From Ornithinibacillus sp047228935 (GTDB taxonomy: Bacteria; Bacillota; Bacilli; Bacillales; Amphibacillaceae), in NCBI RefSeq assembly GCF_047228935.1, contig NZ_JBFEGG010000008.1, positions 9,857-73,856 of the forward strand: DNA of 64,000 nucleotides, read 5' to 3'. The notes under the pieces were generated by a model. It did not search any database, was not told where the DNA came from, and saw nothing but the letters and a program-made list of their open reading frames with translations. Both the position numbers and the translations under genes were made by a program. Each line of letters starts with the position of its first letter. Position 1 is the first letter of the stretch. Shown here piece by piece: positions 53,329-61,621 of the stretch.

Positions 53329-53661
53329 ATGAATCTACAAATCCAAATAGATGAAAGTCTTGATAAATCTATTGTTCATTTATCTGGAGAAATTGATGTG
53401 TATACAGCACCAAAGCTAAAAGATGCATTACTCCCACTAATTATAGAACAAAAGACATATCTTGAAGTTGACTTAAAAGATGTGAATTATATGGATAGTA
53501 CAGGGTTAGGCGTGTTTGTAAATGCTTTGAAATTATCAAAAGAGCATGAAAGTCAATTGACGCTTGTGAATATGCAAGATCGTGTGTTTCGGTTATTCCA
53601 GATAACTGGACTAGACGAAATAATGGATATAAACTCTACGATTCGAGGTGTGGATGAATAA
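53329..53661 (+). CDS. rsbV: Anti-anti-sigma factor RsbV
   Basis: A 110-residue STAS protein that, when dephosphorylated, binds RsbW and frees sigma-B. The regulated Ser57 is in YMDSTGLGVFVNALK. GGGGGG before the ATG serves as ribosome site. rsbW begins directly after its stop codon. Confidence 0.94.
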   Translation: MNLQIQIDESLDKSIVHLSGEIDVYTAPKLKDALLPLIIEQKTYLEVDLKDVNYMDSTGLGVFVNALKLSKEHESQLTLVNMQDRVFRLFQITGLDEIMDINSTIRGVDE

Positions 53662-54138
53662 ATGGAATCGTTTGATTTTATCGAAATGAAATTTCCTGCA
53701 AGACCAGAATACGTTGGTGTTATCCGATTATCCATTTCGGGTATAGCCAACCGAATGGGCTTCACCTACGAAGATATTGATGACCTAAAGGTTTCTATTT
53801 CAGAAGCCGTAACCAATGTAGTTAATCATGCATATAGCGATGATGATAATGGGGAAGTTACCATAGGTTTTGGCGTGTATGAAGATCGGATAGAAGTGAT
53901 GGTAGCAGACCATGGTGGAAGTTTTAATCTAAATGAGATTAAGGCAAAAATTGGACCATATAACAGTGATGAGTCGATTGAAAACCTTCGAGAAGGGGGT
54001 TTTGGGCTGTTTTTGATCAATACGTTAATGGATAAAGTAGAAATAAATAATCATTCAGGTGTCATTGTTTTGATGACAAAGTATCTTGAGAAACAAGAGG
54101 TGGGGTTTCATGACGACCACGTCTCAACCGAACAATAA
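53662..54138 (+). CDS. rsbW: Anti-sigma factor / serine kinase RsbW
   Basis: A 158-residue GHKL kinase that binds sigma-B and phosphorylates RsbV. N-box SEAVTNVVNHAY, G1 VADHGGSF and G2 EGGFGLFLINTLMDKV are intact. It overlaps sigB by 29 bases. Confidence 0.94.
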   Translation: MESFDFIEMKFPARPEYVGVIRLSISGIANRMGFTYEDIDDLKVSISEAVTNVVNHAYSDDDNGEVTIGFGVYEDRIEVMVADHGGSFNLNEIKAKIGPYNSDESIENLREGGFGLFLINTLMDKVEINNHSGVIVLMTKYLEKQEVGFHDDHVSTEQ

Positions 54139-54898
54139 GGGAGGAGATGAGGTATACGAATGGATTGCACATCTAAAGGAAAACCCTCTAGATGAGGAAA
54201 TTCAGCAAAAAATAATCCTAACCTACCAAGATTTAGTAGAATCGATTGCTAGAAAATATTCTAGAAATAGTATGATACATGAAGATTTAGTTCAAGTTGG
54301 CATGATAGGATTGTTAGCCGCAATTAAACGATTTGATGCCTCATATGGAAAGACATTTGAATCCTTTGCTATACCTACTATCATTGGGGAGATAAAGCGA
54401 TTTATCCGTGATAAAACTTGGAGTGTTCATGTTCCGAGAAGAATTAAAGAATTAGGTCCAAAGATTAAAAAAGCTGTAGATGAACTAACCACTAAAAATC
54501 AAAAATCACCTACTGTACAGGAAATTGCCGAATATCTAGAAGTCTCTGAAGAAGAAATCTTAGAGACAATGGAAATGAATAAAAGCTATAAAGCATTATC
54601 TGTTGATCGTAGTATTGAAGGCACCTCAGATGGGAGTACAATAGCTATATTAGACATGATTGGCTCTGATGAAGATGGATATTCGCAAATTGACCTCAAA
54701 ATGCTATTAGAAAAAATACTTCCAATTTTAACTGAACGAGAAAAACAAATTATTCGTTGCACATATTTCCAAAACATGAGTCAAAAGGAAACAGGGGAAT
54801 TACTAGGAATATCCCAAATGCATGTTTCACGTTTACAACGTAGGTCGTTAAAGAAACTCCGTGAAGCAATTAATTCAGACGGTGCGGAGGTATTGTAA
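54110..54898 (+). CDS. sigB: General stress sigma factor SigB
   Basis: A 262-residue sigma-70 family factor of group 3. Region 2 contains EDLVQVGMIGLLAAIKRFDASYGKTFESFAIPTIIGEIKRFIRDKTW, region 3 PRRIKELGPKIKKAVDEL and region 4 ILTEREKQIIRCTYFQNMSQKETGELLGISQMHVSRLQRRSLKKLR. It directs the general stress regulon. ATG 54110 follows GAGGTGGGG within rsbW. Confidence 0.96.
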   Translation: MTTTSQPNNKGGDEVYEWIAHLKENPLDEEIQQKIILTYQDLVESIARKYSRNSMIHEDLVQVGMIGLLAAIKRFDASYGKTFESFAIPTIIGEIKRFIRDKTWSVHVPRRIKELGPKIKKAVDELTTKNQKSPTVQEIAEYLEVSEEEILETMEMNKSYKALSVDRSIEGTSDGSTIAILDMIGSDEDGYSQIDLKMLLEKILPILTEREKQIIRCTYFQNMSQKETGELLGISQMHVSRLQRRSLKKLREAINSDGAEVL

Positions 54899-54903
54899 TT
54901 GTT

Positions 54904-55506
54904 ATGAACCGAGTGAAGGTAGCAGTTTTTCAAGAAGCAAAAAATGGTAATAATGAATGTGGAGATAGTTACTTTTTTTGCGAAACGGAAAGAGAGTTTG
55001 TTTGTGCATTGGCAGATGGTTTGGGGAGTGGCGAATATGCTAAGGAATCGTCTGAAATTGTCATAAATATTATTAAAGAAAATATGAATTGCTCTGTTGA
55101 GAGCCTCGTTAAGAAGTGTAATGAACGATTATATGGCAAAAGAGGTACAGTACTTGCGATATTAAAAATTGATTTTTCATTAAGAAACTATTCCATCTCG
55201 TCAATTGGAAATGTCGGTGTTATGACCGTCACGGGGGAGAATGAAAGAAAACGAAACTTACCAAATGCGGGTTACTTGGCAGGGTATAAGAGAGAATTTA
55301 AAGTTATACAAGAACCTCTTATGAATGAAATGAATTTCGTTATGTATACTGATGGAGTAACTCATAAAGAATTAACAGAGAATTATTTTTTTTGTACGGA
55401 TGTAGAGCGAATTACGAAATCTTTTGCTTTAAGAAGCGAGCAACCTAGAAAAGATGATACAACACTAATTGCTATTCGTTATGAAGATAAAGATTCTCTA
55501 AGCTAA
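54904..55506 (+). CDS. rsbX: Phosphoserine phosphatase RsbX
   Basis: A 200-residue PP2C phosphatase that resets the stressosome by dephosphorylating RsbS and RsbR. CGDSYFFCETEREFVCALADGLGSGEYAKESSE and YTDGVTH carry the metal-binding aspartates. It is the final gene of the operon, five bases after sigB. Confidence 0.93.
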   Translation: MNRVKVAVFQEAKNGNNECGDSYFFCETEREFVCALADGLGSGEYAKESSEIVINIIKENMNCSVESLVKKCNERLYGKRGTVLAILKIDFSLRNYSISSIGNVGVMTVTGENERKRNLPNAGYLAGYKREFKVIQEPLMNEMNFVMYTDGVTHKELTENYFFCTDVERITKSFALRSEQPRKDDTTLIAIRYEDKDSLS

Positions 55507-55526
55507 ATTAAATAATTCAAAGAAGA

Positions 55527-55556
55527 AAGCACTCGAAGATAACTTTGGGTGTTTTT
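55527..55556 (+). terminator. Terminator of the sigma-B operon
   Basis: CACTCGAAG and CTTTGGGTG form an imperfect stem followed by TTTTTAACTTTT. Confidence 0.6.
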
Positions 55557-55638
55557 AACTTTTATTGATTTACATAGTGTTTATAGGATTTAGCATCCTT
55601 TTTTGATAGAATAGAACTTGTGTAAAGGAGGAACTACA

Positions 55639-57807
55639 ATGACAGAAGAACTAAATCAAGAATTAGCCCAATGGGTTACTAAAGAAACGTCCATTCATAC
55701 TAATGTTGTACATAAAGTAATAGGTTTACTAGAAGAAGGAAATACCGTTCCCTTTATTGCTAGATATCGTAAAGAGGTTACAGGTGGACTTGATGAAGTG
55801 CAGATTAAGTCTATCCAAGACAAATGGAATTATGCCTTTAATCTTGCTCAAAGAAAGGATGAGGTTATTCGCTTAATCGATGAGCAAGGTAAACTTACAC
55901 CAGAGTTAGAAAATGAAATTAGAATTGCAACCCAACTTCAAAGAGTTGAGGATTTATATAGACCGTATAAGCAGAAAAGAAGAACGAAGGCTACTATTGC
56001 AAAGGAAAAAGGACTAGAGCCTTTGGCAGAATTAATCTGGAAGCAAGAAGATATCCATGTTCAAGTAGAAGCTGAGAAATATTTATCAGAAGAACATGAG
56101 TTAACTTCAACTGAAGATGTATTAGCTGGTGTGAATGACATTATGGCGGAATGGATCTCGGATGAACCTGAATTCAGGGAGTACATTCGTAATGAGACAT
56201 TTAAACGTGGACTAGTACAAGCAGAGGTGAAGAACAAAGAGAAAGATGAGAAAAGCGTGTATGAAATGTACTATGAATATAGTGAAGCGGTACGCTCTAT
56301 CGTTTCACACAGAATACTAGCATTAAACCGCGGTGAAAAAGAAGAAATACTAAAAGTAACGATTGCTCCACCGGTTGATGCAATTGTAGGTTATCTACAA
56401 AGGAAAATCATTAAACATAATACAAAAGCAGAAGTTGTCGATTTGATAAAACTTGCTATTGAAGATTCTTACAAACGTTTGATTGAGCCTTCAATTGAAC
56501 GTGAGATCAGATCTGGTCTGACGGAAAAGGCAGAAGAACAGGCAATTTCAGTATTTGCAACTAACCTGAAAAATCTACTATTACAGCCACCATTAAAAGG
56601 TAGAACTGTACTGGGTGTTGACCCGGCATATAGGACTGGTTGTAAGCTAGCAGTTATTGATGAAACAGGTAAGCTGCATCAAGTTGGCGTAATTTATCCA
56701 ACTGCACCGAAACATGATGTAGAAGGTGCAGAGAAGATAGTGCTAGAATATCTTAACAAATATTCAATTGAATTAATTGCGATAGGTAACGGGACAGCTT
56801 CTCGGGAAACCGAACAATTCATTTCCGATGTGATTACGAAAAATAGCTTAGATATCCCGTATATTATTGTAAATGAAGCAGGGGCAAGTGTTTATTCCGC
56901 ATCAGAGCTAGCAAGGGAGGAATTCCCTGACTTGCAGGTGGAAGAAAGAAGTGCAGCCTCAATCGCGCGTCGTGTACAAGACCCACTTGCAGAACTAGTA
57001 AAAATTGACCCTAAATCTATTGGTGTTGGCCAATACCAGCATGATGTAAGCCAAAAAGCATTAAATGAATCGTTAACCTTTGTCGTAGAAACAGCAGTAA
57101 ACCAAGTAGGGGTTAATGTCAATACGGCATCAAGATCATTGCTTCAATATGTATCCGGGCTAAGCAAAACAGTAGCTGGAAATATCGTCAAGCTACGGAA
57201 TGAAAATGGTAAATTTACCAATCGCAAACAGTTGAAAAAAATTCCGAGATTAGGTGCCAAGACGTATGAACAAGCAATCGGATTCTTACGTATTATCGAT
57301 GGAGACAATCCACTAGACCGTACACCAATTCACCCGGAAAGCTATGAGCACACCGAAAGACTACTCGCTATGCTTGAATGCAAGATAGAGGATATTGGCT
57401 CAGACAAATTAAAAGAAAAACTAGCATCTCTTAACAAAAAGGAAATAGCAACACAGCTAAATATTGGGGAACCAACTCTAGAAGATATCATAGAAGCATT
57501 AAGTAAACCAGAACGTGACCCACGTGATGAGTTTCCACAACCATTATTAAAGAAAAACGTTCTGTCCTTAGAAGACTTAAAGCCAGGAATGGAGTTACAA
57601 GGAACAGTGCGGAATGTTGTAGATTTCGGAGTATTTGTTGATATCGGTGTAAAACAAGATGGCCTAGTCCATATCTCGAAAATGTCCAATTCCTTTGTAA
57701 AACACCCTATGGATATAACGTCGGTTGGTGACGTTGTGACGGTTTGGGTAGAAAATGTTGATGTGAATAAAGGAAGAGTTGCTTTATCGATGGTGAAAGA
57801 AGGGTAA
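55639..57807 (+). CDS. tex: Tex-family RNA-binding transcription accessory protein
   Basis: A 722-residue protein with the full Tex plan: N-terminal helical region (GLLEEGNTVPFIARYRKEVTGGLDE), a YqgF/RNase H-like domain (VLGVDPAYRTGCKLAVID, IGNGTASRETEQF), tandem helix-hairpin-helix motifs (LLQYVSGLSKTVAGNIV, LKKIPRLGAKTYEQAIGFLRI) and a C-terminal S1 domain (about 645-720; GMELQGTVRNVVDFGVFVDIG). It binds RNA and affects transcription. Start ATG 55639 follows AAAGGAGG. Confidence 0.94.
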   Translation: MTEELNQELAQWVTKETSIHTNVVHKVIGLLEEGNTVPFIARYRKEVTGGLDEVQIKSIQDKWNYAFNLAQRKDEVIRLIDEQGKLTPELENEIRIATQLQRVEDLYRPYKQKRRTKATIAKEKGLEPLAELIWKQEDIHVQVEAEKYLSEEHELTSTEDVLAGVNDIMAEWISDEPEFREYIRNETFKRGLVQAEVKNKEKDEKSVYEMYYEYSEAVRSIVSHRILALNRGEKEEILKVTIAPPVDAIVGYLQRKIIKHNTKAEVVDLIKLAIEDSYKRLIEPSIEREIRSGLTEKAEEQAISVFATNLKNLLLQPPLKGRTVLGVDPAYRTGCKLAVIDETGKLHQVGVIYPTAPKHDVEGAEKIVLEYLNKYSIELIAIGNGTASRETEQFISDVITKNSLDIPYIIVNEAGASVYSASELAREEFPDLQVEERSAASIARRVQDPLAELVKIDPKSIGVGQYQHDVSQKALNESLTFVVETAVNQVGVNVNTASRSLLQYVSGLSKTVAGNIVKLRNENGKFTNRKQLKKIPRLGAKTYEQAIGFLRIIDGDNPLDRTPIHPESYEHTERLLAMLECKIEDIGSDKLKEKLASLNKKEIATQLNIGEPTLEDIIEALSKPERDPRDEFPQPLLKKNVLSLEDLKPGMELQGTVRNVVDFGVFVDIGVKQDGLVHISKMSNSFVKHPMDITSVGDVVTVWVENVDVNKGRVALSMVKEG

Positions 57808-57826
57808 GGTAGCCATACTTTATCAT

Positions 57827-57862
57827 AAAAACGTTATGGGTAGGAGCTCATAACGTTTTTTG
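57827..57862 (+). terminator. Terminator of tex
   Basis: AAAACGTTATG and CATAACGTTTT pair, followed by TT. Confidence 0.85.
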
Positions 57863-57933
57863 ATGTATCCTTGTGAACCAAAGATGATGAAGGAGCTTCT
57901 TAGATGTATTTTACTACAATTAATAAAGAAAAA

Positions 57934-57960
57934 AGAAGACTGGAATCCCAGTCTTCTCTT
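57934..57960 (-). terminator. Terminator of katA
   Basis: AGAAGACTGG and CCAGTCTTCT pair around a four-base loop. On the minus strand the stem is followed by TTTTTCTTTATT. Confidence 0.9.
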
Positions 57961-57972
57961 ACAATACTTCTA

Positions 57973-59454
57973 TTACTCTACTTCACTTGCAGCTTCAACT
58001 TCGCTCATGGAAATACCTAGTGCGTTTGCCACACCTTCACCATAAGCAGGATCTGCTTTGTAGCAATGATTAATATGTCTTAATTGAACTTCTTTAGTAG
58101 TTCCTTGCATGTTGTTAGCAGTGTTTTCAAATAATCTTTGTTGCTCTTCTGCAGTCATAAGACGGAATAACTTACCTGGTTGCTCAAAGTAGTTATCATC
58201 ATCTTTATCGAAATCATAATAGTCTACATCTGCTCCAAGCTGTAATGCAGGCTCTTGATGTTCTTTACTATCTTGCCATTCACCGTAGCTGTTAGGGCTG
58301 TAGGAAACTTGGCTTCCATGAGGAATTACGCGCATAGCTCCATCACGGTGATATGGGTTAAAGTTCTTCGCGTTCTTAGGATAGTTAACTGGAATTTGCC
58401 AGTGGTTAACACCTAAACGATAGCGTTGTGTATCCCCATATGAGAATAAACGGCCTTGAAGCATTTTATCTGGTGAGAAACCAATACCAGGTACGATGTT
58501 AGTTGGAGCGAATGCTGCTTGCTCAACTTCTTCAAAGTAGTTTTCAGGGTTACGGTTAAGCTCAAGCTCACCAACTTCGATTAGAGGGAAGTCTTTTTTG
58601 TACCATACTTTTGTTAAATCAAATGGGTTGTAAGGTACTTGTTTTGCTTGTTCTTCTGTCATCACTTGAATGTAAAGTGTCCATTTAGGGAAGTCACCTT
58701 TTTCAATTGATTCAAATAGATCTCGTTGATGGCTTTCACGATCTTTACCAACTACTTTTTCAGCTTCTTGGTCAGTTAAGTTTTTGATACCTTGTTGAGA
58801 ACGGAAGTGGAATTTAACCCAAACACGTTCATTGTCAGCATTAAACATGCTGTAAGTATGGCTTCCGAATAAATGCATATGTCTATAAGTCGCAGGAATA
58901 CCACGATCACTCATAACGATTGTCACTTGGTGAAGTGCTTCTGGGATACTAGTCCAGAAATCCCAGTTTGCTTGTGCGCTATGCATATTTGTTTTAGGGT
59001 CACGTTTAACGACGTGGTTTAAGTCAGGGAAACGCTTAGGATCTCTAAAGAAGAATACAGGTGTGTTGTTACCTACTAAATCCCAGTTACCTTCTTCAGT
59101 ATAAAATTTAAGAGCTGTACCACGAATATCACGTTCAGCATCAGCTGCACCACGTTCACCTGCTACAGTAGAAAAACGTAAGAACATATCTGTTTTCTTA
59201 CCTACTTCTGAGAACATAGCTGCTTTTGTATATTTTGTAATGTCATGAGTAACAGTAAATGTACCGTAAGCACCAGAACCTTTAGCGTGCATACGTCGTT
59301 CAGGAATTACTTCACGATCAAAGTGTGCTAATTTTTCTAGGAACCAGAAGTCTTCCATTAATAGTGGACCTCTAGGACCAGCAGTTTTTGAGTCATCATC
59401 GTTTGGTACTGGAGCACCAAAAGCGGTGGTTAATTTTTTCTTATCTTCACTCAT
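57973..59454 (-). CDS. katA: Heme catalase
   Basis: A 493-residue monofunctional small-subunit catalase converting hydrogen peroxide to water and oxygen. The distal His56 is in ERRMHAKGSGAYG, the Asn in GNNTPVFFFRDP-type context, and the proximal heme Tyr in RLFSYGDTQRYRLG. NADPH-binding-type residues follow. AGGAGGG precedes the ATG. A control sequence is uncertain: AGTAAT...ATTACT words near 59500-59525 are not a clear PerR box, and a weak sigma-B-like pair (CTTAAA, GGGTAC) lies near 59545-59575 on the minus strand. Confidence 0.96.
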   Translation of the reverse strand: MSEDKKKLTTAFGAPVPNDDDSKTAGPRGPLLMEDFWFLEKLAHFDREVIPERRMHAKGSGAYGTFTVTHDITKYTKAAMFSEVGKKTDMFLRFSTVAGERGAADAERDIRGTALKFYTEEGNWDLVGNNTPVFFFRDPKRFPDLNHVVKRDPKTNMHSAQANWDFWTSIPEALHQVTIVMSDRGIPATYRHMHLFGSHTYSMFNADNERVWVKFHFRSQQGIKNLTDQEAEKVVGKDRESHQRDLFESIEKGDFPKWTLYIQVMTEEQAKQVPYNPFDLTKVWYKKDFPLIEVGELELNRNPENYFEEVEQAAFAPTNIVPGIGFSPDKMLQGRLFSYGDTQRYRLGVNHWQIPVNYPKNAKNFNPYHRDGAMRVIPHGSQVSYSPNSYGEWQDSKEHQEPALQLGADVDYYDFDKDDDNYFEQPGKLFRLMTAEEQQRLFENTANNMQGTTKEVQLRHINHCYKADPAYGEGVANALGISMSEVEAASEVE

Positions 59455-59744
59455 TGAATATGTCCCTCCTAAATATTAAAATACATTATTATAGTAGCAT
59501 AAGTAATTATTAGATTACTAAAAAGATAGTTAGAGTAAGTACCCCTTTTTTATAAGGGTTTAAGTATACTTGACTATCCTCCTTTCCTGTAATCATATGT
59601 TAATTACCCTCAAACTCTATTATAATGATTTATAAACAAAAATCAATTTTTAATTATAATAATTTTAATTAACATTAAAAGCACGTTTTTATTAAAGGTT
59701 GTTTATGAATTGTTAGTACACGATTAAGAAGGACGTTTTCGCAA
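59455..59744. other. Upstream region of katA, no gene seen
   Basis: Very A+T-rich. It contains TATAAT on the minus strand near 59488 as a likely katA -10 box and an ACCCC(T6)ATAAGGGT hairpin near 59548-59568. No open frame with a ribosome site is seen before the pseudogene. Confidence 0.4.
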
Positions 59745-59990
59745 ATGAATTTATTAAGTGAGAAAGAACTATATCAATTAGTACATGATATATCTGTCCA
59801 AGTTTTTTAAAAACTTTTTATTGACGAGGTGAAATTTAATCGTTGTCTTCGAACTACATGTGGAAGGTATATTCCAGCAGAAAGACTAGTAGATTAAATC
59901 CAAAGTATTATCTCGAGGCGAATCAGGCCAAGTTTATTGGAATAATTAAGCATGAGTTGTGTTTATTAGAAGTGGCTATGTTGTTCAAAT
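59745..59990 (+). pseudogene. Decayed sprT-like (ydcK) gene
   Basis: Reading through stops recovers a clear SprT/YdcK N terminus: MNLLSEKELYQLVHDISVQVF, stop (59808), KLFIDEVKFNRCLRTTCGRY, IPAERLVD, then a one-base shift at about 59895 and NPKYYLEANQAKFIGIIKHELC. Intact YdcK has FNHRLRTTGGRY and IGIIKHELCHYH at these places. The metalloprotease HExxH motif is cut after HELC and the zinc-ribbon half is gone. At least one nonsense, one frameshift and one deletion are visible. It sits between katA and an intact but different SprT-like gene. Confidence 0.8.
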
Positions 59991-60107
59991 ATATATTTTA
60001 AAAGGTAATATAATAAATGCTTATGAGAAGTGAAGTTTTGTTTAGGAAATTGCGTTTAATTTTATAAAAGCTTAAATATTCTTCAGATATAGAAAGGGAC
60101 CTATGAA

Positions 60108-60575
60108 ATGATTTATAGTTTAATGCAGTTAAATCAGATTGCAAAAGATTTTGTACAAAAGGAATACAACATTGAATTCAAAATTCCAGTTACACTAAGC
60201 TCAAACATGAAAAGGAACCTTGGAGCGTTTATCACCAGGAATCATTTGCCGTATAAAATTCAATTATCAAAAAATCTTTTAGAATATCAGGAACCGAAAG
60301 TTATTATTGATGTTTTATACCATGAATGTATACATTATTCTTTATACATGCTTAATCTTCCCTATAAAGATGGAGATGATTATTTTGAGAAAGAGTTAAG
60401 AAGGTTGGGAATAAACTCGACTTATACCTATAAGCATAAAGGAGTTGTTCACCTTTATAAATGCCCAACCTGCCAGGTGACTTTTTACAGATATATGAAA
60501 GGTTATGAAAAACGTTATATATGTAAGCGATGTAGGAGTAATTTTATTTATGTTGGTGAAGAGGTTCAGAAATAA
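60108..60575 (+). CDS. SprT-like zinc metalloprotease-fold protein
   Basis: A 155-residue protein with the SprT pattern: HECIH (HExxH) in VLYHECIHYSLYML near residues 74-78, and a C-terminal zinc ribbon made of CPTCQ and CKRC. It differs from the YdcK type of the adjacent pseudogene (no LRTTGGRY segment). SprT/Spartan-fold proteins are linked to protein-DNA crosslink repair in eukaryotes; the bacterial role is not defined. AAAGGG precedes the ATG. It occupies the ydcK position next to the tRNA array. Confidence 0.82.
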   Translation: MIYSLMQLNQIAKDFVQKEYNIEFKIPVTLSSNMKRNLGAFITRNHLPYKIQLSKNLLEYQEPKVIIDVLYHECIHYSLYMLNLPYKDGDDYFEKELRRLGINSTYTYKHKGVVHLYKCPTCQVTFYRYMKGYEKRYICKRCRSNFIYVGEEVQK

Positions 60576-60638
60576 AAAATTGCATTTATTTTGAGATTAT
60601 ATTTTTTTACAGTTAAAAGAATATTAACGATAATAAAC

Positions 60639-60684
60639 CGAAAAGGTCATGGGAATTGTAGCTATATTTCCCATGACCTTTTCG
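60639..60684. terminator. Long bidirectional terminator
   Basis: A 17-bp stem (CGAAAAGGTCATGGGAA / TTCCCATGACCTTTTCG) lies between sprT and the convergent two-gene operon. Confidence 0.85.
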
Positions 60685-60700
60685 AGTTAAATGAATTATG

Positions 60701-60898
60701 TTACTCTCTTTTTTCATCTAATCGCCGACGAAATACTAAAGCTGAGACAGTGAATATAACAAAAGCTACTGCTGAAGCAGCGGTAACCATCTTCAACTCA
60801 TTTCCTATTGGAGATTTAAATAACAGTGCAATCGAGATGATTAAAACGGCACCAGTTAAACCCATTCCTAAAATTGAGAACGCCAAAATCTTGTTCAT
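60701..60898 (-). CDS. Small two-TM protein, possible immunity partner
   Basis: A 65-residue protein with two hydrophobic helices (about 4-28 and 37-58) and a charged tail RRRLDEKRE. GAGGTG precedes the ATG. It lies 18 bases after the stop of the cysteine-rich secreted precursor on the same strand and before a shared terminator. I do not recognise the family. By context it may be an immunity or membrane-anchoring protein for the upstream product; this is inference. Confidence 0.65.
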   Translation of the reverse strand: MNKILAFSILGMGLTGAVLIISIALLFKSPIGNELKMVTAASAVAFVIFTVSALVFRRRLDEKRE

Positions 60899-60916
60899 CT
60901 AATCACCTCACAATAC

Positions 60917-61621
60917 TTACAAATAATTGAAACAAGCTACCGCTCCAGCGATACCACCAGCACCAAGAACTGCATATGCACCAATACATGCAGCACATAT
61001 CGGGGCTGTCACTGGTGTCGGTGCTGCACACGAACCGCCACACGCAACTGCTATAATATAAGCAACCGTACCACCAACGCCAAGCACTGCTCCAAGACAA
61101 GATGCCACTGCACCTACACCCATCGGTTGAATTTCAGAGTCAACTGGCTTTTCTGCAAGCAATTCTTTATCTGTCATATAAGAAATCCCAGTATCCTCAG
61201 AATTAACAAGCGATCCATCCAAATACGTCTCAACTTGGAAGTTTCCTACCTCATTTTTGGTCACCAACAATTCATTTGTCTGCAATACAGTATTATCCTC
61301 ATCGAAGAATACCGTTACGTTACTAGGAAGACTATAATCACCATGTAAAGGAACTGTAACAACTGTAACTCCACCACCAACAGTGTACACACTCGATTCT
61401 TCTAAATCAAAAGCAGACAAAGGGGCTTTATTCTCAACTTCACCTTCCTGCACTGCATGTAACGTTGCATCTACGAATGTCTCAGCTTCATCACCTGTAA
61501 CTACAACAATATCTTGAGCGCTATCAGCTTGCGCAGTAACGTTCGATGCCGGTGATAGATTTAAACTGAAGATAGCCAAAATCATTAATACTGGCAATAA
61601 AAACCTTTTCGCCTTGAACAT
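60917..61621 (-). CDS. Secreted precursor with Cys/Gly-rich C-terminal domain (halocin C8-like bacteriocin candidate)
   Basis: A 234-residue exported protein. A signal peptide (about 1-31, cut near VTAQA) is followed by a soluble acidic domain (about 32-165). The last 68 residues are hydrophobic, rich in Gly and Ala, with six cysteines at 175, 194, 198, 209, 212 and 230 (spacing 18-3-10-2-17). A two-part precursor with a Cys-rich small-residue C-terminal peptide is the plan of halocin C8, where the N-terminal part gives immunity and the C-terminal part is the bacteriocin. That assignment rests on architecture, not a search. ATG 61621 follows GGGGAGG. A small membrane protein gene follows. Confidence 0.6.
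   Translation of the reverse strand: MFKAKRFLLPVLMILAIFSLNLSPASNVTAQADSAQDIVVVTGDEAETFVDATLHAVQEGEVENKAPLSAFDLEESSVYTVGGGVTVVTVPLHGDYSLPSNVTVFFDEDNTVLQTNELLVTKNEVGNFQVETYLDGSLVNSEDTGISYMTDKELLAEKPVDSEIQPMGVGAVASCLGAVLGVGGTVAYIIAVACGGSCAAPTPVTAPICAACIGAYAVLGAGGIAGAVACFNYL

Noticed and set aside
59488..59580. PerR box or sigma-B promoter upstream of the catalase gene
   Set aside because: Several A+T-rich palindromic words occur but none matches TTATAATNATTATAA well, and the sigma-B-like pair matches only partly; not strong enough to call as a feature.
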